Positions 30,202 to 34,065 of a DNA stretch of 34,065 bases are shown piece by piece (the first letter of the stretch is position 1; each line of letters opens with the position of its first letter). A model generated the notes under the pieces. It was not told the origin of the DNA, made no database searches, and was given only the letters and a program-made list of their open reading frames with translations. Where the stretch lies: positions 1 to 34,065 of the IMG/VR virus record IMGVR_UViG_3300013131_005142; one strand, 5' to 3'. The DNA is from a virus. The position numbers and the translations under genes are program-made.

Positions 30202-31041
30202 TCACACCGCTCGGCCCAAAGCCCCTTGAAAGGTCTGCAGGATGGAGCAATAGCTCGCTCCTTCGCCGTCCATCAGACCCAGCCCCACGCTATAACCTGC
30301 CAAGGTGTGGCTAGTCGGACCAGAGTGCTGATCTGACATGGCATACATCTGTGTGGTTGGAAGGGCCTGTATGCCTGCGTATGCGTCGTTATACTGGTAG
30401 TTCACGCTCCCGCTGGTGTTACGCACGCGCATGGAATTGCTGGCTTTTCTGGAGACCAGCATGTGTCCGGTTATGCCGACCCCTTCGGACTTATTAAACG
30501 ACGGATTACCGCCGCCGTTATAGTCACCAGCGGTCACAATAAAACCTATAGATCCGTTGTAATTGGACACCATGCGGAACTGGATGTTGCCGCTGGGGTG
30601 CCCGAAACACCCGATGTCCATGCGGCTGGTAGGAGATGACGCCGATACGTAGGTGCTCAAGTGCCAGTTGTTGAAGGCCAGCGTCGTATTCGGCACCAAG
30701 CCGGTGGACAGATAGCTGGTGCCGTCACCCACCAGTCCGCCCGCCTCGGAATAGTCTCCTGACACAAAGCCACTGTTCGTGTCCATAGTGCTGCCAACCG
30801 TGTTCACCAGCGGGGAGAGGCAGGCGGTGAGGTTGCTGCCACAAAACAGGTTCAACCGCTTGAACTTGGTAAAGATACCTGCCGCTTTGCAGGACACCAC
30901 GAAGGCGTCCACCGCGTCCTTGGTGGCGGTAGGGATGGTTCCGCCTGCTGCTTCCGTGCGGGTAATCCAAGCCGATGTCTCCGGCTGATAACTGCCAATG
31001 GACACACCCAGCAATGGAGAATTAAGAAGGCCGCAGATCAT
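30202..31041 (-). CDS. Distal tail protein with lectin-like (concanavalin A-type) fold, putative receptor binding
   Basis: 279 aa from ATG 31041, overlapping the upstream TGA by 4 bp. The frame extends further upstream but as a shadow of that gene. MICGLLNSPLLGVSIGSYQ is followed by a helix (KDAVDAFVVSCKAAGIFTKF), FKRLNLFCGSNLTACLSPLV, a DYSEAGGLVGDGTSYLSTG stretch, and repeated short beta strands with Gly/Asn/Ser turns. This organisation is shared by phage and bacterial surface proteins with a LamG/ConA-like jelly roll. It is the last gene of the fibre operon, the usual place of the adhesin. Ligand unknown; the family assignment is from pattern only. Confidence 0.72.
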   Translation of the reverse strand: MICGLLNSPLLGVSIGSYQPETSAWITRTEAAGGTIPTATKDAVDAFVVSCKAAGIFTKFKRLNLFCGSNLTACLSPLVNTVGSTMDTNSGFVSGDYSEAGGLVGDGTSYLSTGLVPNTTLAFNNWHLSTYVSASSPTSRMDIGCFGHPSGNIQFRMVSNYNGSIGFIVTAGDYNGGGNPSFNKSEGVGITGHMLVSRKASNSMRVRNTSGSVNYQYNDAYAGIQALPTTQMYAMSDQHSGPTSHTLAGYSVGLGLMDGEGASYCSILQTFQGALGRAV

Positions 31042-31958
31042 GCCATGAATCCATGAATGGTGATTTTCGCACCCAGCGCTGCTGCCGTGCCCACCTGGGA
31101 CACTGCCCCGATGATCTCGTCCTGCGCATACAGCGCCAGCGGAGTGCTGGTTAGCACTCCCGTAGTGCAAGTGCGGACACCGTTGGTGAAGACCAACTGG
31201 GTTGAAAACAAGGACGTGGCATCCCGCTTGACGTTCAAGGTCAGAGCATTGCCAGCCGACTGCGCCACCGACAGGCTGCCGGTGATGGCCGTGCAACTCA
31301 TGTTGAACGGGATGCGGATGCCCTTCACCTTGTCCCCGGTGGTGGCGATGGCGTTGGTCTCGTCGGAGATGGCAAAAGCATAAGCCACCGGGATCTTGCC
31401 CTTCAGGATTGAAAAGAGCGTGTCCATGCTGAGGTCACCCGCATTGGCCGTGCTGCCAGTGGCGTTGCCCTTGACCGTGAGCGCCGCCATCTGGGCCAGC
31501 TTGGCGTTGTTGACGTTGTTGTTGAGGATCTTGGATGTCACCACCGAGTCATCCTCCAAGGCGATTGCCGCACCAGTCTTGACCTGTCCGATGCTGTTCA
31601 ACACGAACCAGCCGTCAGTGTCCGAAAACTGAAGGCAGTCACCCACATCCAGGGATGCCTGGATGATGACGCTCTTGGCTCCACCGGATACCGCGTTCAT
31701 CTGCACCTTCACCGTCTTGTTCGCCGTGTCCTGGTTGAAGACGGTGAGCGACTTTACCTGGCGCACTTCGCCGCTGGCCGCTGCGGCCACGGCGGTTGCC
31801 ACCGTGGTGCCGTTGGTGGTGGTCACAATCGGCGTCAGGGCCGTGACCGAAAAGCTGCTGTTGTGGTTCACGAACGCGCCGACCACCGGCATGTCGTTGG
31901 CGGTCTTGGCCGCCGTCAGGACGACCTCCAAGGTGTGGGTTGAAGCAATGAGTATCAT
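31038..31958 (-). CDS. Tail fibre or baseplate structural protein, 306 aa
   Basis: Beta-rich, Thr/Ala/Val-rich protein. The N-terminal half (MILIASTHTLEVVLTAAKTA, GEVRQVKSLTVFNQDTANK, CLQFSDTDGWFVL) resembles phage fibre modules that form triple beta structures. ALEDDSVVTSKILNNNVNNA is the short spacer common in fibres before a distal domain. The C-terminal half repeats similar sheet patterns. It is 3 nt from the collagen-like gene upstream and overlaps the lectin-like gene by 4 bp. Virion surface role inferred from composition and operon. Confidence 0.74.
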   Translation of the reverse strand: MILIASTHTLEVVLTAAKTANDMPVVGAFVNHNSSFSVTALTPIVTTTNGTTVATAVAAAASGEVRQVKSLTVFNQDTANKTVKVQMNAVSGGAKSVIIQASLDVGDCLQFSDTDGWFVLNSIGQVKTGAAIALEDDSVVTSKILNNNVNNAKLAQMAALTVKGNATGSTANAGDLSMDTLFSILKGKIPVAYAFAISDETNAIATTGDKVKGIRIPFNMSCTAITGSLSVAQSAGNALTLNVKRDATSLFSTQLVFTNGVRTCTTGVLTSTPLALYAQDEIIGAVSQVGTAAALGAKITIHGFMA

Positions 31959-31961
31959 AGG

Positions 31962-32192
31962 TCAGGCGCGCATCATCATGTGGGACAACAGTTCCGCAGG
32001 ATCTAAGCCGGATGGGCCAGCCGGACCGGTGGCTCCGGTAGCGCCTGCCGGGCCTTGGGCACCGGTGGCTCCGGTAGCGCCTGCCGGGCCTTGGGCACCG
32101 GTGGCTCCGGTAGCGCCTGCCGGGCCTTGGGCACCGGTGGCTCCGGTCGGCCCCTGTGGGCCAATCAACGAGATGGATGAAAAGTCAGGCAT
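31962..32192 (-). CDS. Short collagen-like protein (Gly-X-Y repeats)
   Basis: 76 aa: a short leader ([11 protein letters not shown]), then about 15 uninterrupted Gly-X-Y triplets ([10 protein letters not shown] type), then a Pro-Ser spacer and a helical end ([13 protein letters not shown]). The repeats should form a trimeric collagen helix, as in fibre connectors. The coding DNA contains three identical 36-bp units. Gaps to both neighbours are 3 nt. Confidence 0.82.
   Translation of the reverse strand: MPDFSSISLIGPQGPTGATGAQGPAGATGATGAQGPAGATGATGAQGPAGATGATGPAGPSGLDPAELLSHMMMRA
32028..32147. repeat. 36-bp tandem repeat, three perfect copies plus 12 bp
   Basis: Copies at 32028-32063, 32064-32099 and 32100-32135 are identical, followed by the first 12 bp of a fourth (32136-32147). 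Each encodes 12 residues, four Gly-X-Y triplets, of the short collagen-like protein. Perfect identity, including third codon positions, indicates recent expansion or homogenisation. Confidence 0.92.
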
Positions 32193-32195
32193 AGA

Positions 32196-33278
32196 TTACG
32201 GCCCAGTGCCGCCGTTGAGTGTTTTTACCAGCGCAGCCAGACGGTCCAACGCCTCGCCAATCGTGGTGGGTGCGGTGCCGTCCCAGTCGGACGGAGTGGT
32301 GGGCGTATAGGCGTCGGCATCGCCATCTGCGCCTGCTGCTCCCGCAGATCCAGTCGAACCCGTGGCACCCTTGTAGTTTTTCCACAAACCTGTGAAATCA
32401 GAAGCCTGTGGGGTCTCAATCCAAGTGCCAGTCTTCAGCACTGCAATGTAGTCGAGGTTGGCGTCGAAGGTGGTGGTGAAGTCCGTCCCGCTGTCGTCGC
32501 TGGCGTAGGCAACGTAAATGTTGTCACCGCTGGCCCCTGTGGAACCTGCCGGGCCTTGCGGTCCCGTGGCTCCATCAGCACCGTCCGCACCGTTGGCCCC
32601 GTCCGCACCCGCCGCGCCATCGGCCCCGGCTGCGCCGGTAGCCCCCGTAGCACCTTTGTAATTCTTCCATAGTCCAGCAAAGTCTCCGACCACCGGCGTC
32701 AATGCCGTCGTGCTGGTGACGATGGCAACGTAGTTGAGGTTGGCGTCAAAAGTGGTGGTGAAGTCCGTTCCGCTGTCGTCACTGGCGTAGGCGATGTAGG
32801 CATACGCCGAAGCACCATCGGCACCCGCAGATCCAGTCGAACCCGTGGCACCCTTGTAGTTTTTCCACAAGCCCGTGAAATCCGATGCCTGCGGAGTCTC
32901 GATCCAGGTGCCAGTCTTGAGGATAGCGATGTAATCGAGGTTGGCGTCGAAGGTGGTGGTGAAGTCCGTCCCGCTGTCGTCGCTGGCGTAGGCAACGTAA
33001 ATGTTGTCACCGCTGGCCCCTGTGGAACCTGCCGGGCCTTGTGGGCCGGTATCGCCCTGTGGGCCTTGCGGTCCCGTGGCTCCATCAGCACCGTCCGCAC
33101 CGTTGGCCCCGTCCGCACCCGGTGCACCGTCCGCACCGTTGGCCCCGTCAGCCCCCGCTGAACCGTCCGCACCTGCCGGGCCTTGTGGGCCGGTATCGCC
33201 CTGTGGGCCTTGCGGACCAGCCGGTCCAGTCACCCCGTAGAGGGAGAGTTCAGCGGCCAAAAGCTCAATCGTAGTCAT
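32196..33278 (-). CDS. Collagen-like tail fibre protein with three repeated modules, 360 aa
   Basis: MTTIELLAAELSLYG leads into Gly-X-Y blocks rich in GPQGPQGDTGPQ and GADGANGADG. These alternate with three copies of a ~60-residue non-collagen module containing YVAYASDDSGTDFTTTFD and FTGLWKNYKGATG. Copies 1 and 3 are nearly identical and share 107 identical bp; copy 2 (YIAYASDDS..., TTALTPVVGDFAG) is diverged. The C-terminus (TTPSDWDGTAPTTIGEALDRL) is a short trimerisation-like helix. The modules resemble carbohydrate-binding or beta-structured knobs. Likely a trimeric fibre shaft. Confidence 0.86.
   Translation of the reverse strand: MTTIELLAAELSLYGVTGPAGPQGPQGDTGPQGPAGADGSAGADGANGADGAPGADGANGADGADGATGPQGPQGDTGPQGPAGSTGASGDNIYVAYASDDSGTDFTTTFDANLDYIAILKTGTWIETPQASDFTGLWKNYKGATGSTGSAGADGASAYAYIAYASDDSGTDFTTTFDANLNYVAIVTSTTALTPVVGDFAGLWKNYKGATGATGAAGADGAAGADGANGADGADGATGPQGPAGSTGASGDNIYVAYASDDSGTDFTTTFDANLDYIAVLKTGTWIETPQASDFTGLWKNYKGATGSTGSAGAAGADGDADAYTPTTPSDWDGTAPTTIGEALDRLAALVKTLNGGTGP
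32452..33041. repeat. Direct repeat, 107 bp identical, copies 376 bp apart
   Basis: 32452-32558 and 32935-33041 match at every base through 107 positions, diverging just outside (g/a before, c/t after). They cover the start of the YVAYASDDS module and the preceding collagen block. A third, diverged copy sits between (around 32735-32800). The repeat allows deletion or duplication of one module by recombination. Confidence 0.9.
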
Positions 33279-33280
33279 GC

Positions 33281-33946
33281 TCAGTCAATCTCGTAGCTGG
33301 CCAGAATCAAGGAGTCCACCGGGGGCGGCACCGTGAAGGTAACCGTAACCCCACTCAGGGTGTAATCCACATCCACCCGCCGCAACACACCGTTCATCGT
33401 CAATCGCAGTGAGTTGGCTGCCGGGGTCTGTGCCAGGGTGAAGACGGTCTCCGTGCCGTCCACTGTGCCCACTCCCACCGGCTCGTTGTAGATGTCCGTG
33501 GCTGGGGACGTTCCCGATACCTTGTAAATACCTCTGCTGGCAACAATCAACGCCGTAGTAGAGGTCAGCGCCACCCACACTGGTTTGGATACAGTGCCGT
33601 CTGGTGCATCTGTCTCCAGCACTTCGCCGGCTGTGACGGAAGACAGAAATCCAACGGACCCTGCCGTCAACCCGCTTAGCCCAGCGACCACATTGCCTGG
33701 CAATGTTACGATGAAATTGTCCGCATCGGCGACTGCACTCACAACCCCCAGAACTTCTGCTTGGGCCACTCCGTTTGCTTGCGCTTTTACGTAGCTGGTC
33801 CCGTTGTGCCGGACAGGGTTTCCCACCGCTAGTCCGTGGTCGGTCTGGCTCACGGACAACTGCGAAGCGCCCAAGCGTGTGGTCACAGCGGCCAACGCGC
33901 TGGTCAGTCCGATGATGTTGCTGGGAGCGCCTACTGTAGCTGCCAT
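33281..33946 (-). CDS. Tail or capsid-decoration structural protein, 221 aa
   Basis: MAATVGAPSNIIGLTSALAAV is followed by beta-rich Val/Gly/Thr repeats (SVSQTDHGLAVGNPVRHNG, AEVLGVVSAVADADNFIVTL). The final ~50 residues (FTLAQTPAANSLRLTMNGVL, VDYTLSGVTVTFTVPP, LASYEID) form a module like those ending many phage structural proteins. The start is ATG 33946. It is 2 nt from the collagen-like fibre gene. The same C-terminal pattern is seen in the partial gene upstream, so the two may be paralogous modules. Confidence 0.76.
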   Translation of the reverse strand: MAATVGAPSNIIGLTSALAAVTTRLGASQLSVSQTDHGLAVGNPVRHNGTSYVKAQANGVAQAEVLGVVSAVADADNFIVTLPGNVVAGLSGLTAGSVGFLSSVTAGEVLETDAPDGTVSKPVWVALTSTTALIVASRGIYKVSGTSPATDIYNEPVGVGTVDGTETVFTLAQTPAANSLRLTMNGVLRRVDVDYTLSGVTVTFTVPPPVDSLILASYEID

Positions 33947-33949
33947 AAA

Positions 33950-34065
33950 TCAGGCCGTTCGGTAATCCGCCACGATGTTCTCGCCGTCTGCCGGCGCCGT
34001 GGCGAAAGTGATCTCGCCGCCAGAAATTGTGTAGTCATTGCCAGCACCGCCCAGTTTCCGGAAAC
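33950..34065 (-). CDS. Structural protein, C-terminal fragment (N-terminus off the window)
   Basis: The minus strand is open from the window edge to a TGA at 33952-33950, giving ~37 residues (GGAGNDYTISGGEITFATAP, ENIVADYRTA). The spacing NDYTISGGEITF is the same as VDYTLSGVTVTF in the downstream gene, and both end in a DYR or SYE strand. It is therefore probably the C-terminus of a related fibre or virion protein. The stop lies 3 nt before the next ATG. Confidence 0.66.
   Translation of the reverse strand, partial: FRKLGGAGNDYTISGGEITFATAPADGENIVADYRTA

Noticed and set aside
31042-31296. N-terminal extension of the lectin-like tail protein
   Set aside because: His/Gly/Cys-rich shadow of the upstream structural gene; the ATG at 31041 overlaps its stop by 4 bp and starts a typical domain.

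Overview
The window is a GC-rich segment of a tailed double-stranded DNA phage (Caudoviricetes) or a prophage-like relative. The evidence is a terminase large subunit, a collagen-like tail-fibre cassette, a phage-style replication gene set, very dense packing and many 4-bp start/stop overlaps. No tRNA, rRNA, integrase, IS or CRISPR array was found. The host cannot be named from this sequence.

Layout. (1) 1-22551, all minus strand: a long replication, recombination and repair block. Read in transcription order (right to left) it holds a proline-rich protein, a small protein, an RNase H-like protein, NAD-dependent DNA ligase, small proteins, SbcD/Mre11-like nuclease, SbcC/Rad50-like ATPase, small proteins, an SF2 helicase, more small proteins and a DnaB-like helicase. 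A structured 393-bp non-coding gap (8861-9253) follows. After the gap come a winged-helix protein, a TOPRIM primase, a UDG-like/3'-5' exonuclease/family A DNA polymerase whose last quarter is a separate gene, and a partial protein that may bind single-stranded DNA. (2) 22557-24407, plus: terminase large subunit. (3) 24364-27714, minus: unknown proteins, a ParB/sulfiredoxin-like protein and a second structured non-coding gap (25697-26044). (4) 27704-30196, plus: an 830-aa protein whose N-terminus resembles the CHC2 zinc-binding domain of DnaG primases. (5) 30202-34065, minus: tail fibre or receptor-recognition genes, including collagen-like Gly-X-Y proteins with nearly exact internal repeats and a lectin-like distal protein.

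How the genes work together. DnaB-like helicase, primase and the split polymerase would form a replisome. RNase H, ligase and polymerase would process Okazaki fragments. SbcC/SbcD-like and SF2 helicase proteins are counterparts of phage T4 gp46, gp47 and UvsW, which drive recombination-dependent replication. The terminase packages DNA and the tail genes encode adsorption proteins.

Most worth a second look: the polymerase split at an ATGA junction just after motif B; two intergenic regions with long base-paired structures, one with mutually exclusive pairings next to a ribosome binding site; two pairs of divergent genes whose start codons touch or nearly touch; a second primase-like protein; and a 424-bp out-of-frame gene overlap ahead of the SF2 helicase.
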